64,000 nt of DNA. It comes from JACVRW01 sp963827065. GTDB lineage: Bacteria; Actinomycetota; Thermoleophilia; Solirubrobacterales; Thermoleophilaceae. Both the position numbers and the translations under genes were made by a program. Location: NCBI GenBank assembly GCA_963827065.1, contig CAWGZM010000006.1, positions 186,001 to 250,000 on the forward strand, given 5' to 3'. The notes under the pieces were generated by a model. It saw only the letters and a program-made list of their open reading frames with translations. It ran no database searches and was not told the DNA's origin. Positions 24,656 to 32,887 of the stretch are shown one piece after another. Each line of letters begins with the position of its first letter. Positions within the stretch are counted from its first letter, which is position 1.

Positions 24656-25687
24656 ATGACTACTCGGTCCCTCCTCGCGCTCGCGGCGGCCCTGCTGCCG
24701 GCCCTCCTCATCGGCGTGCCCCGCGCCGACGCGGCGACCTTCCTCGGCTCGCCGGACACCTCCGGCCCGCCTCAGGCCTACGCCTGCGCAGCATGCCCGG
24801 CGGGCGCGGGCGTCGGCTTGCGCCAGTTCGCGCTGCGGGGCACCGACGTGGAGGCGCCCGAGGACGGCGTGCTGGTCGAGGCGAGCGCCTTCGCCAAGCG
24901 CATCTCCGGCAGCGAGCCGGCGCGCGTGGCGGTGCTGCGACCCAGGGACGGCGGCATCGGAGTGGACGTCGTCGCCTCCACCCCGCTCCCCGTGACCTCA
25001 CCGGCCGGCGCGGTCGAGCAGGTCGAGGGCCTGCGCCTGCCGGTCCGCCAGGGCGACTCGGTCGGGATCCTGTTCCGCAGCGGCGAGGTCGACCTGGGGG
25101 TGCGCTCGCGCCCGAAGCCGGACGGGGCGGTCCAGTCGTTCCGGATGCCCTGCGAGCCCTGTGGTATGGACGGCGGCACCGGCATGGAGCTGCTTCTCGA
25201 CGCCGTCGTCGAGCCCGACGTGGACGCCGACGGGCTCGGCGACGAGTCGCAGGATCCGGACGGCGGCGGGCTCGGCATGGACTGGGAGGACGACTGGTTC
25301 GAGGACTTCGACGAGGGTGACGAGCTCGACGACGACTTCGGCTCGGACGAGCGCACGGCGGCGCAGCGCAGGCTGCGGCTGCTGGACGTCGACCGGCGTC
25401 CACGCGGCGACGGGGCGAACCTGCTGCTGCGGGTCCCGCGCGCCGGCCGGCTGAGCGCGGCGGTCACCCTGCCCGACGACCGCGCCACCGGCGCCGGCCC
25501 CTTCCTCACGCTTCTCACCGGCGACATGAACGTGAGGCGCTCTGGCCGCGTGTGGCTGCGGATGGACTCGACCACGCCGGGGACGCGCGTCCTGGACCGC
25601 CGCCGGCGCGTCCGCACGAAGGTGGTCGTCTCGCTGCTGCCGCGCGAGCGGCCGCTCAAGGTCCTGATGCGCTCGGCGAAGCTGTAG
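24656..25687 (+). CDS. Secreted protein with a calcium-binding-like acidic stretch
   Basis: A 343-residue protein with a Sec signal peptide (about 1-26, cleavage near ADAA). The mature N-terminal part has two CxxC pairs (ACAACPAG and PCEPCGMD) about 125 residues apart. A thrombospondin-type-3-like run DVDADGLGDESQDPDG follows, then a strongly acidic region (about 215-245) and a basic C-terminal domain. The Asp spacing suits calcium binding. No family recognised. It starts at ATG 24656 and the stop codon sits in the left arm of a large palindrome. Confidence 0.65.
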   Translation: MTTRSLLALAAALLPALLIGVPRADAATFLGSPDTSGPPQAYACAACPAGAGVGLRQFALRGTDVEAPEDGVLVEASAFAKRISGSEPARVAVLRPRDGGIGVDVVASTPLPVTSPAGAVEQVEGLRLPVRQGDSVGILFRSGEVDLGVRSRPKPDGAVQSFRMPCEPCGMDGGTGMELLLDAVVEPDVDADGLGDESQDPDGGGLGMDWEDDWFEDFDEGDELDDDFGSDERTAAQRRLRLLDVDRRPRGDGANLLLRVPRAGRLSAAVTLPDDRATGAGPFLTLLTGDMNVRRSGRVWLRMDSTTPGTRVLDRRRRVRTKVVVSLLPRERPLKVLMRSAKL

Positions 25688-25743
25688 AGGGGTCAGGTCT
25701 TGCAATCCAGCATTCGTGCTGGATTGCAAGACCTGACCCCTCT
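25686..25743. repeat. Perfect 27-bp inverted repeat with TTCG loop (REP-like element or bidirectional terminator)
   Basis: Two exactly complementary 27-nt arms (25686-25712 and 25717-25743) flank the tetraloop TTCG. The left arm starts on the last two bases of the stop codon of the secreted-protein gene and the right arm ends 5 nt before the stop of the convergent zinc-ribbon gene. The arm sequence has a lower GC content than its surroundings and no T-tract follows on either strand, so it looks less like a typical intrinsic terminator and more like a palindromic REP/MITE insertion that now serves both genes. Confidence 0.8.
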
Positions 25744-25748
25744 GGCCG

Positions 25749-25985
25749 CTAGATCGCCTGGAGCATGCTGCCGCCGCAGCTGCGGCAGATGACGTTCGCC
25801 GTGTCGGACATGCGCGCGATCGTCGAGTGGGCGCCGCAGTTGGGGCACTCGGAGCGAAGCTCGAAGCGGTGGAGGCAGGAGACGCAGCGGTAGCGGCCCG
25901 CGAGATTCGTGCCGCGCAGCCACGGCTCGCCGCACGACGGGCACTCGGGTCCCAGGTCGATCCTGTCGTCTCCGGCCACGGGCAT
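25749..25985 (-). CDS. Double zinc-ribbon protein
   Basis: A 78-residue protein with four CxxC pairs (C15/C18, C34/C37, C47/C50, C67/C70), enough for two zinc ribbons. The layout recalls YfgJ-type zinc-ribbon proteins, with no enzymatic motif. It may bind nucleic acid or a partner protein. The ATG at 25985 lies 12 nt after the fmt stop codon, so it could be read with fmt, but a TAGCGT box overlapping that stop may give it its own leaderless promoter. Confidence 0.75.
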   Translation of the reverse strand: MPVAGDDRIDLGPECPSCGEPWLRGTNLAGRYRCVSCLHRFELRSECPNCGAHSTIARMSDTANVICRSCGGSMLQAI

Positions 25986-25994
25986 CGGTACCCA

Positions 25995-26000
25995 ACGCTA
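25995..26000 (-). promoter_or_regulatory. -10 box TAGCGT, leaderless-type promoter
   Basis: On the minus strand TAGCGT ends 9 nt before the ATG at 25985. Its first three bases are the fmt stop codon, so the match may partly be coincidental. Confidence 0.4.
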
Positions 26001-26894
26001 GCCGAGCCGGCCGGCGTTGCCCCGCAGCCACGCACCGGCGTCCATCGCGCGCTTGCCGGCCGGATGCACCTCGAGCAGCTCGAGCGCGCCGCCCGTCGCC
26101 CCGTACAGGAGCCGCCTGTCGCGGGCCTCGAGGGCGCCCGGCTCGGGCCCCTCCTCACCCGCGATGCTTGCGCGCAGCACCCCGAGCGGCTCGCCCCAGG
26201 GCAGCTCGACGAACGCCCCGATGTGCGGCGTCAACGCGCGCACTCGCCGCTCGAGCACGTCCGGCATGAGCGCCGGATCGAGCAGGCGGTCGCCACGCTC
26301 GATCTTCTCGGCGTACGTGATCCCCTCCTCGGGCTGCTCCCTGAAGTGCGGGCGCAGGTCGAGCGCCTCGATCAGCAGCTCGCCGCCGAGCGCGGCGAGC
26401 CGCGCCGAGAGCGTGCCGAAGTCGTCCTGCGGATGGATCGCCTCGGCGCGCTGGAGGCAGAGCGGCCCGGCGTCGAGCTCGGCGGTCGGCCGCATGATCG
26501 TCACGCCGGTCTCGTCGTCGCCGGCCTCGATGGCACGCTCGATCGGCGCGGCGCCGCGCCAGCGCGGCAGCAGCGACGGGTGCGCGTTCAGCATCTCGTG
26601 CTCGGATAGGAGCGGCTCCCTGATGATCGCGCCGTACGCGCAGATGCAGACGACCTCGGGCTTGGCGGCGGCGATCGCGGCGCGTGTCTCCTCCGCGTTC
26701 AGGTCATCGGGCTGGAGCAGCTCGATCCCGAGCAGGCGCGCGGACTCCGCCACCGGCGGTGGCGCGACCTTGCGGCCGCGGCCACGCGGGCGGTCCGGGC
26801 GCGTCACGACCAGCGCGGGGCGGTGCGGCGTCGACGCGAGCCTGTCGAGCACGTCGGCGGCGAACGCGGACGTGCCGAGGTAGACGGTGCGCAT
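25998..26894 (-). CDS. fmt: Methionyl-tRNA formyltransferase
   Basis: A 298-residue enzyme that formylates initiator Met-tRNA using 10-formyl-tetrahydrofolate. The signature NAHPSLLPRWRGAAPIERAI supplies N103 and H105, and ELDAGP supplies D141, the catalytic trio of the family. The Rossmann formyltransferase domain covers about 1-185 and the OB-like tRNA-binding domain about 205-298; slightly shorter than the E. coli protein (about 315). It follows the lutBC fusion by only 6 nt. The partner def is nearly 20 kb away at 45355, not adjacent as in many bacteria. Confidence 0.92.
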   Translation of the reverse strand: MRTVYLGTSAFAADVLDRLASTPHRPALVVTRPDRPRGRGRKVAPPPVAESARLLGIELLQPDDLNAEETRAAIAAAKPEVVCICAYGAIIREPLLSEHEMLNAHPSLLPRWRGAAPIERAIEAGDDETGVTIMRPTAELDAGPLCLQRAEAIHPQDDFGTLSARLAALGGELLIEALDLRPHFREQPEEGITYAEKIERGDRLLDPALMPDVLERRVRALTPHIGAFVELPWGEPLGVLRASIAGEEGPEPGALEARDRRLLYGATGGALELLEVHPAGKRAMDAGAWLRGNAGRLG

Positions 26895-26900
26895 CGCGCG

Positions 26901-29000
26901 CTAGCCCACCAGCAGGACGTGCAGGATGCGAGGGCCGTGCACTCCCTCGACCCTGTTGAGCTCGATGTCGGAGGTGGCCGACGGACCGGACACGAACGTG
27001 AGCGGACTGCCCCCGCGCACCGACGCCTCGAGCCGTTCCACGGCCTCGGGGACGAGACCGACAACCTGCTCCGCGCGCACCACGCACACGTGGAGGTCGG
27101 GCACGAGCGAGAGCGCACGCCGGCCCTGCCCGGGCCCGCCGTCGAGCACGAAGCTGCCGGTCTCCGCGATCGCGACGGCGCAGCCGGTGAGGGCGCCGCC
27201 GAGCGTGTCGAGCTCGGAGGCGGAGAGGGCCTCGTCCTCCACGAGCTCGACGCCCTCGGGCCGCCACTCCGCCGGCGCGCCCGACGCCACGCCGAGCCGC
27301 CCGGCCCCGTGCTCGGCGCAGATCCGCCCCACGAGCGCGGCCACGCCCGCGTCGTCGTCCGCGCGCTCGACCGTGGCGCGGTACTCGGCAACGCGCTCGG
27401 CGAACAGCGCGACGACCTCCTCGCGCGAGCGGGAGTCCTCGGTGCGGTAGGCGCGCGGCTGCTCGCCGGGCGGCTCAGCCTCGGCGACGGCGGCGCGGAT
27501 GCGCGCGAGCACGAGCTCGCGGGCCGGCCGGCCGTCGCTCGCGGGCGCGTCCTTGCGCACGGCCGGCGGCGCGGGGGCCGGTGGCGGCGGGACCGCCTTG
27601 CGCGCACCGCTCTCGCGCCCGCGCGTGCGCCGCCACCAGTCCCGAAAGCTCTCCTTTGCCGGAGCCGGAAGGTCGCGCGAGCTCGTCCACCCGGACAGCG
27701 GGCCGGGGGCGCGCGTGATCCTCCCGCGCCGGACGAGCGGGCGAGCCGCCATGCGGGCGAGCTTCTGGGCGCGCTCGTACCGCCGGCGCGACGAGAACAC
27801 GCCGTAGAGCCCCTTCATCGAGAGCAGCTCGGGATCCAGCGCGCTCGCCTCGTCGCGCTCGCGGGCACGGAGGTGCGTGAGCAGCCGCGGGATCTCGATG
27901 TTCACCGGGCAGACCTCGGCGCAGGCACCGCACAGGGACGACGCGTAGGGCAGCGAGCCCGCGTCGTCCATCCCCTTCAGCTGCGGAGTGAGAATCGCCC
28001 CGATCGGCCCCGGATACACCGACTCGTAGGCGTGGCCGCCGACGCGGGCGTACACCGGGCAGACGTTCAGGCAGGCGCTGCAGCGGATGCAGCGCAGCGC
28101 CTGGCGGCCGATCTCGTCGGCGAGCGCTCTGGTGCGCCCGTTGTCGAGGAGCACCAGATGGAAGTCGCTCGGGCCGTCGCCCTGGCGCACGCCGCTCCAG
28201 AAGGACGTGTACGGATTCATGCGCTCGCCGGTCGACGAGCGCGGCAGCAGCTGTAGGAAGACCTCCATGTCGCGCCAGGCGGGCACGACCTTCTCCACGC
28301 CCATCAGCGTCACGAGCACGTCCGGGAGCGTCGTGCACATGCGGCCGTTGCCCTCCGACTCGACCACGCACACCGTGCCGGTCTCGGCGATCGCGAAGTT
28401 CGCGCCGCTCACGCCCATGCGCGCCTGCAGGAACTTCGAGCGCAGGTGGAGGCGCGCCGCCTCGGTGAGCGCGGGCGGATCGTCGCTCAGGTCGGGGAGG
28501 TCCAGCTCGCGCCGGAACAGGTCGCGGATCTCGGCACGGTTCTTGTGGATGGCGGGAACGAGGATGTGGGACTGCTCGTCGTCGCCCAGCTGGATGATCA
28601 GCTCGGCGAGATCCGTCTCGAGGGCGGCGATCCCCTGCGCCGCGAGCGCCTCGTTCAGCTTGATCTCGTCGGAGGCGATCGACTTGACCTTCACGAGCTC
28701 GCGCAGCCCGTGCGAGCGGGCGATGCCGGCGACGATCGCGCACGCCTCGGCGCCGTCGGCCGCCCAGTGCACCTGGCCGCCTGCCCGAGTTACCGCCTCC
28801 TCGAGCCGCTCGAGCTCCTCGTCGAGCCGCAGGAGCGCCCGGTCCTTGACCGCGGCGCCGGCCGCGCGCAGCTCCTCCCAGTCGGGCAGCTCGCCCACCA
28901 CCCGCGCGCGCTTGTCGCGGATCGTCGTGGTCGCGCGCGCCAGGTTGGCGCGCAGCTGACTGTCCGCCAGCGAGCGCCGGGCGGCGTCCGGGAAGCTCAC
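26901..29000 (-). CDS. Fused LutB-LutC L-lactate oxidation protein
   Basis: A 699-residue protein joining two subunits of the LutABC lactate dehydrogenase complex. Residues about 1-470 are LutB: a LUD domain, then two ferredoxin-like clusters (CIRCSACLNVCP near 305 and CGACAEVCP near 357). A Pro/Ala-rich linker (about 485-505) leads to LutC, another LUD domain with AIAETGSFVLDGG and GPSATSDIE. The summed length fits separate LutB and LutC. The GTG start at 29000 overlaps the lutA stop by 4 nt (GTGA). Together with LutA it should oxidise lactate to pyruvate on the cytoplasmic side. Confidence 0.85.
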   Translation of the reverse strand: MSFPDAARRSLADSQLRANLARATTTIRDKRARVVGELPDWEELRAAGAAVKDRALLRLDEELERLEEAVTRAGGQVHWAADGAEACAIVAGIARSHGLRELVKVKSIASDEIKLNEALAAQGIAALETDLAELIIQLGDDEQSHILVPAIHKNRAEIRDLFRRELDLPDLSDDPPALTEAARLHLRSKFLQARMGVSGANFAIAETGTVCVVESEGNGRMCTTLPDVLVTLMGVEKVVPAWRDMEVFLQLLPRSSTGERMNPYTSFWSGVRQGDGPSDFHLVLLDNGRTRALADEIGRQALRCIRCSACLNVCPVYARVGGHAYESVYPGPIGAILTPQLKGMDDAGSLPYASSLCGACAEVCPVNIEIPRLLTHLRARERDEASALDPELLSMKGLYGVFSSRRRYERAQKLARMAARPLVRRGRITRAPGPLSGWTSSRDLPAPAKESFRDWWRRTRGRESGARKAVPPPPAPAPPAVRKDAPASDGRPARELVLARIRAAVAEAEPPGEQPRAYRTEDSRSREEVVALFAERVAEYRATVERADDDAGVAALVGRICAEHGAGRLGVASGAPAEWRPEGVELVEDEALSASELDTLGGALTGCAVAIAETGSFVLDGGPGQGRRALSLVPDLHVCVVRAEQVVGLVPEAVERLEASVRGGSPLTFVSGPSATSDIELNRVEGVHGPRILHVLLVG

Positions 29001-29692
29001 GCGTTCGCCTCCTCGCCCGTCGAGGCCAGGATCTCGGCGAGGTGCACCGTCCTGACGCCGGTGCGCCCGCGCGAGAGGCCGCCGCCGATCTGCATGAGAC
29101 AGGAGGAGTCGATCGCGCAGACAACCTCGGCGCGTGTGTCGAGCACGGCGCGCAGCTTGTCCGAGAGCATCGCCGTCGAGACGTCGGCGTTCTTCACCGC
29201 GAAGGTCCCGCCGAAGCCGCAGCACTCCGTTGCGTCTGGCAGCTCGACCAGGTCGATGCCGCGCACCGCTCCGAGCAGCCGCTGGGGCCGCTCGCCCACG
29301 CGCAGCTCACGCAGCGAGTGGCAGGTCGGGTGGTAGGTCACGCGGTGCGGGTAGTAGGCGCCGACGTCCTCTACCTCGAGAACGTCGACGAGCAGCTCGG
29401 AGAGCTCGTACACCGGCGGCGCCCCGGGACCGAGCTGCTCGCGCAGCATGCCGGCACACGACGCCGACGGCGTCACGACCGCCTCGTAGCCCGCGAACAC
29501 GTCGCCCGTGCGCTCGGCGAGCCGCATCCCCTCGTCGCGGTAGCCCGAGTTCAGGTGCATCTGCCCGCAGCAGGTCTGCTCTTCCGGGAAGTCCACCTCG
29601 TGGCCGAGCCGCTCCAGCAGCCGCACGACCGACTGGCCGACGCCAGGGAAGAGCGTGTCGCCCAGACAGGTGACAAAAAGGCCCAATCGCAC
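28997..29692 (-). CDS. lutA: LutA, L-lactate oxidation Fe-S/CCG-domain protein
   Basis: A 231-residue protein with the two CCG repeats of LutA/YkgE: TCLGDTLFPGVG and TCCGQMHLNSG (C41-C42) in the first half, HPTCHSLREL and ECCGFGGTFA in the second. The GTG at 29692 gives the family's usual start and length; a longer frame from 29776 would run into the lctP upstream region and start. It heads the lutA-lutBC(-fmt) transcript, divergent from the lactate permease gene. Confidence 0.88.
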   Translation of the reverse strand: MRLGLFVTCLGDTLFPGVGQSVVRLLERLGHEVDFPEEQTCCGQMHLNSGYRDEGMRLAERTGDVFAGYEAVVTPSASCAGMLREQLGPGAPPVYELSELLVDVLEVEDVGAYYPHRVTYHPTCHSLRELRVGERPQRLLGAVRGIDLVELPDATECCGFGGTFAVKNADVSTAMLSDKLRAVLDTRAEVVCAIDSSCLMQIGGGLSRGRTGVRTVHLAEILASTGEEANA

Positions 29693-29720
29693 CCCTAGGA
29701 GTTTCCCGGACTCGGGCCTT
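29678..29720. promoter_or_regulatory. lutA-lctP divergent control region with spaced inverted repeat
   Basis: Arms AAGGCCC (29678-29684) and GGGCCTT (29714-29720) face each other across 29 nt, the first lying within the lutA 5' codons. The two starts are 76 nt apart. A lactate-responsive repressor would suit this position, but no LldR/LutR gene is in the window and the arms are short. Confidence 0.3.
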
Positions 29721-29752
29721 GGGAACCGCCCACTAGGGAGAGAAGGGCAAGC

Positions 29753-29760
29753 GAGGGAGG
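29753..29760 (+). promoter_or_regulatory. Strong Shine-Dalgarno GAGGGAGG before lctP
   Basis: A purine-rich GAGGGAGG ends 8 nt before the GTG at 29769 and decides that start over longer readings. It marks lctP as one of the few first genes here with a true leader. Confidence 0.6.
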
Positions 29761-29768
29761 CCACGACT

Positions 29769-31445
29769 GTGTACACGCAGGACTTCGACCCTGTTTCGGA
29801 TTCACTGGGCCTGACCTCGATCTTTGCCGTCCTGCCTCTGGTGACGCTGTTCGTGCTGCTCGGCGGCGTGAAGATGAAGGCGCAGTGGGCGGCCCTGATC
29901 GCGCTCGGCGTCTCGATGATCGTCGCGCTCGCGGTCTACGGCATGCCGTTCGACCAGACCGCCCTGTCCGCCACGGAGGGCGCCGCGTTCGGGCTGTTCC
30001 CGATCATGTGGATCGTCGTCACGGCGATCTGGGTCTACAACATGACCGTCGAGACCGGGCACTTCGCGGTCCTGCGGCGCTCCTTCGGGGCGATCTCGGA
30101 GGACCAGCGCGTCCAGGCCGTGATCGTCGCCTTCTGCTTCGGAGCGCTCATGGAGGCGCTCGCCGGTTTCGGCACGCCCGTCGCCATCACCTCGGTGATG
30201 TTGATCGCGCTCGGCTTCAAGCCGATCAAGGCCGCCTCGATCGCGCTCGTCGCCAACACCGCCCCGGTCGCCTTCGGCGCGATCGCTGTCCCGATCACGA
30301 CCCTGTCCGAGGTCACCGGCCTCGACAAGGGCGACCTCGGCGCGATGGTCGGGCGTCAGACGCCGTTCCTCGCCCTGATCGTCCCGCTGATCCTGATCGG
30401 CATGGTCGACGGCCGCCGCGGCATCCGCCAGGCCTGGCCGGTCGCCGTGGTCGGCGGCCTCGCGTTCGCGATCGCCCAGTTCGCCTGCTCGAACTACATC
30501 TCGGTCGAGCTGACCGACATCGTCGCCTCGCTCGTGGCCACCGGCGCGATCGTGGCGCTGCTGCGGATCTGGACGCCGGGCGAGACGATCAAGGCTGAGA
30601 TCAGTGGCCGCATCGAGCGCCCCGCGGTGGCCGGCGGCTCGGTGCACGATCCGGCGATGGAGCGCGAGATCGCGCGCCGCGACGACACCAAGAAGGACCC
30701 TCCCTCCGACGTCGTCAAGGCCTACGCGCCCTACCTGATCATCATCGCCGTGTTCTCGATCGCCCAGATCGCCGCGATCAAGGACTGGATGGCCGAGTCG
30801 CCCTGGACGACGACCTTCGAGTGGCCAGGGCTCGACGTGCGGAGCCCGGACGGCGAGGCCCTGTCGAGCATGACCTACAACCTCAACTGGCTGCCGGCGG
30901 CCGGCACGCTGATGCTGATCTCGGGCCTGATCACGATGGCGGTCCTCGGCCTCACGCCCGCCCGCGCCCTGAAGGTGGCGGGCGCCACGCTCGATCAGCT
31001 CAAGTGGGCAATCCTCACCGTGGCCGCTGTGCTCGCGCTCGCGTACGTGATGAACCAGTCCGGCCAGACCATCACGCTCGGGCTGTGGGTCGCAGGCGCC
31101 GGCGGGATCTTCGCGTTCTTCTCGGCCGCGATCGGCTGGCTCGGCGTTGCGGTGACCGGATCCGACACCTCCTCGAACGCGCTTTTCGGGGCGCTGCAGG
31201 TGACCGCCGCGCAGGACGCCGACCTCTCGCCCACGCTGATGGCCGCCGCGAACAGCTCCGGCGGTGTGCTCGGGAAGATGATCTCGCCGCAGAACCTCGC
31301 CATCGGCGCGGCCGCGGTGGGGCTCGCGGGCAAGGAGGGAGACCTGTTCCGTAAGGTGCTGGGGTGGAGCCTCGTGCTCATCCTGCTCATGTGCGTGCTC
31401 GTCTACCTGCAATCAACCCCGGTGCTGGAGTGGATGGTCGTCTGA
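29769..31445 (+). CDS. lctP: L-lactate/glycolate permease
   Basis: A 558-residue integral membrane protein with about 13-14 helices. The motif GALMEALAGFGTPVAITSVMLI and the later GSDTSSNALFG plus SSGGVLGKMISPQNLA are diagnostic of the LctP/LldP/GlcA permease family, which takes up lactate or glycolate with protons. The start at GTG 29769 is set by a strong ribosome-binding site. It leads a plus-strand operon with glcD, glcE and glcF and is divergent from lutA-lutBC, which links uptake to both oxidation systems. Confidence 0.92.
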   Translation: MYTQDFDPVSDSLGLTSIFAVLPLVTLFVLLGGVKMKAQWAALIALGVSMIVALAVYGMPFDQTALSATEGAAFGLFPIMWIVVTAIWVYNMTVETGHFAVLRRSFGAISEDQRVQAVIVAFCFGALMEALAGFGTPVAITSVMLIALGFKPIKAASIALVANTAPVAFGAIAVPITTLSEVTGLDKGDLGAMVGRQTPFLALIVPLILIGMVDGRRGIRQAWPVAVVGGLAFAIAQFACSNYISVELTDIVASLVATGAIVALLRIWTPGETIKAEISGRIERPAVAGGSVHDPAMEREIARRDDTKKDPPSDVVKAYAPYLIIIAVFSIAQIAAIKDWMAESPWTTTFEWPGLDVRSPDGEALSSMTYNLNWLPAAGTLMLISGLITMAVLGLTPARALKVAGATLDQLKWAILTVAAVLALAYVMNQSGQTITLGLWVAGAGGIFAFFSAAIGWLGVAVTGSDTSSNALFGALQVTAAQDADLSPTLMAAANSSGGVLGKMISPQNLAIGAAAVGLAGKEGDLFRKVLGWSLVLILLMCVLVYLQSTPVLEWMVV

Positions 31446-32887
31446 GCGCCCTGGCCGTCCGGCTCGCGGAGATCGCCGGCGACGAGCAGGTCATCACGCA
31501 CGAGCGCCAGCTCGCGACCTACGCGTCTGACGGCCTGCTGCAGTACGCGGTGATGCCGGGCATCGTGGTGCTGCCGGGGTCGGCGCAGGAGGTGGCGGCG
31601 GCCGTGCGCGCCTGTTACGAGGCGGAGGTGCCCTGGGTGGCCCGAGGCGCGGGCTCGGGGTTGTCGGGCGGCGCCACACCCGTCGAGGGCGGCGTGCTGA
31701 TCGGGCTCTCGCGGATGCGCCGCATCCTCGAGGTCGACCTCGACAACGGACGCGTGCTGGTCGAGCCGGGGGTTACGAACATCGCGGTGTCGCAGGCGGT
31801 CGGGCCGACGCACTTCTACCCGCCTGACCCGTCCAGCCAGATCGTCTGCACGATCGGCGGCAACGTGGCCGAGAACTCGGGCGGCGCCCACTGCTTCAAG
31901 TACGGCTTCACGACGAACTACGTGACCGGGCTGGACCTCGTGCTGCCGGACGGTTCCGAGCTGACGCTCGGCGGGCCCGAGCTCGACCACCCCGGGTACG
32001 ACCTGCTGGGCGCGTTCGTCGGCTCCGAGGGCACGCTCGGGGTGGCCACGCGGATCTGGCTGCGAGTCATCCCGAAGCCCGAGGCGGTGCGCACGCTCGT
32101 CGCGTTCTTCGGCTCCACGGTCCAGGCCGGCGAGGTCGTCTCCGAGATCGTCTCCGGCGGGATCGTGCCGGGGGCCATCGAGATGATGGACAACCTCTCG
32201 ATCCAGGCCGCCGAGGGAGCAACCGGCGCCGGCTATCCGATGGACGCCGGAGCCGCGCTCGTCGTCGAGCTGGACGGCTCCGAGGCCGAGTGCGAGGCCC
32301 GCTTCGAGCAGGTCGTCGTGATGTGCGAGGACGCCGGAGCGGACTCGGTGCGCGTGGCCCGCGACGAGGCGGAGCGTGAGCTGATCTGGCGCACGCGCAA
32401 GGCCGCCTTCGCGGCCATGGGCCGCATCGCTCCGAACTACTACGTGCAGGACAGCGTGATCCCGCGCACCCGGCTGTCCGAGGTCCTGCAGCGGATCGAG
32501 GAGCTCGCCACTGAGCACGATCTGCGCGTGGCGAACGTCTTTCACGCCGGCGACGGCAACCTGCACCCGCTCGTCTGCTACGACGGGGGCAACCCGGGCG
32601 AGGCCGAGCGGGCCGAGGAGCTCGCTGGGCTGATCGTCAAGACCTGCGTCGACGCGGGCGGCTCGATCACCGGCGAGCACGGCGTCGGCGTCGACAAGAA
32701 GCGCTACATGCCGGAGATGTTCGACGAGCCGGACCTGTCGGCGTTCCAGCGCCTGCGCTGCGCCTTCGATCCCGAGCAGCGCGCCAACCCGGGCAAGGTG
32801 ATGCCGACGCCGCGGCTCTGCGGCGAGGTCCCCGGGCCCTACCGGGAGCATCCGCTCGAGAAGGCCGGCCTCGCGGAGCGCTTCTGA
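31430..32887 (+). CDS. glcD: Glycolate oxidase FAD-binding subunit GlcD
   Basis: A 485-residue FAD-linked oxidase. The FAD-binding PP-loop region reads ARGAGSGLSGGATP, followed by CTIGGNVAENSGG, and the C-terminal FAD-oxidase domain has HAGDGNLHPLV and GEHGVGVDKK. It oxidises glycolate to glyoxylate (family members also act on D-lactate). I chose the GTG at 31430, which overlaps lctP by 16 nt; the earlier ATG at 31364 adds a poor N-terminus. Its stop overlaps the glcE ATG by 1 nt. Confidence 0.9.
   Translation: MDGRLSALAVRLAEIAGDEQVITHERQLATYASDGLLQYAVMPGIVVLPGSAQEVAAAVRACYEAEVPWVARGAGSGLSGGATPVEGGVLIGLSRMRRILEVDLDNGRVLVEPGVTNIAVSQAVGPTHFYPPDPSSQIVCTIGGNVAENSGGAHCFKYGFTTNYVTGLDLVLPDGSELTLGGPELDHPGYDLLGAFVGSEGTLGVATRIWLRVIPKPEAVRTLVAFFGSTVQAGEVVSEIVSGGIVPGAIEMMDNLSIQAAEGATGAGYPMDAGAALVVELDGSEAECEARFEQVVVMCEDAGADSVRVARDEAERELIWRTRKAAFAAMGRIAPNYYVQDSVIPRTRLSEVLQRIEELATEHDLRVANVFHAGDGNLHPLVCYDGGNPGEAERAEELAGLIVKTCVDAGGSITGEHGVGVDKKRYMPEMFDEPDLSAFQRLRCAFDPEQRANPGKVMPTPRLCGEVPGPYREHPLEKAGLAERF

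Noticed and set aside
29655..29768. Longer N-terminus for the lactate permease
   Set aside because: The extension overlaps the lutA start region and is polar; a strong Shine-Dalgarno precedes the GTG at 29769.
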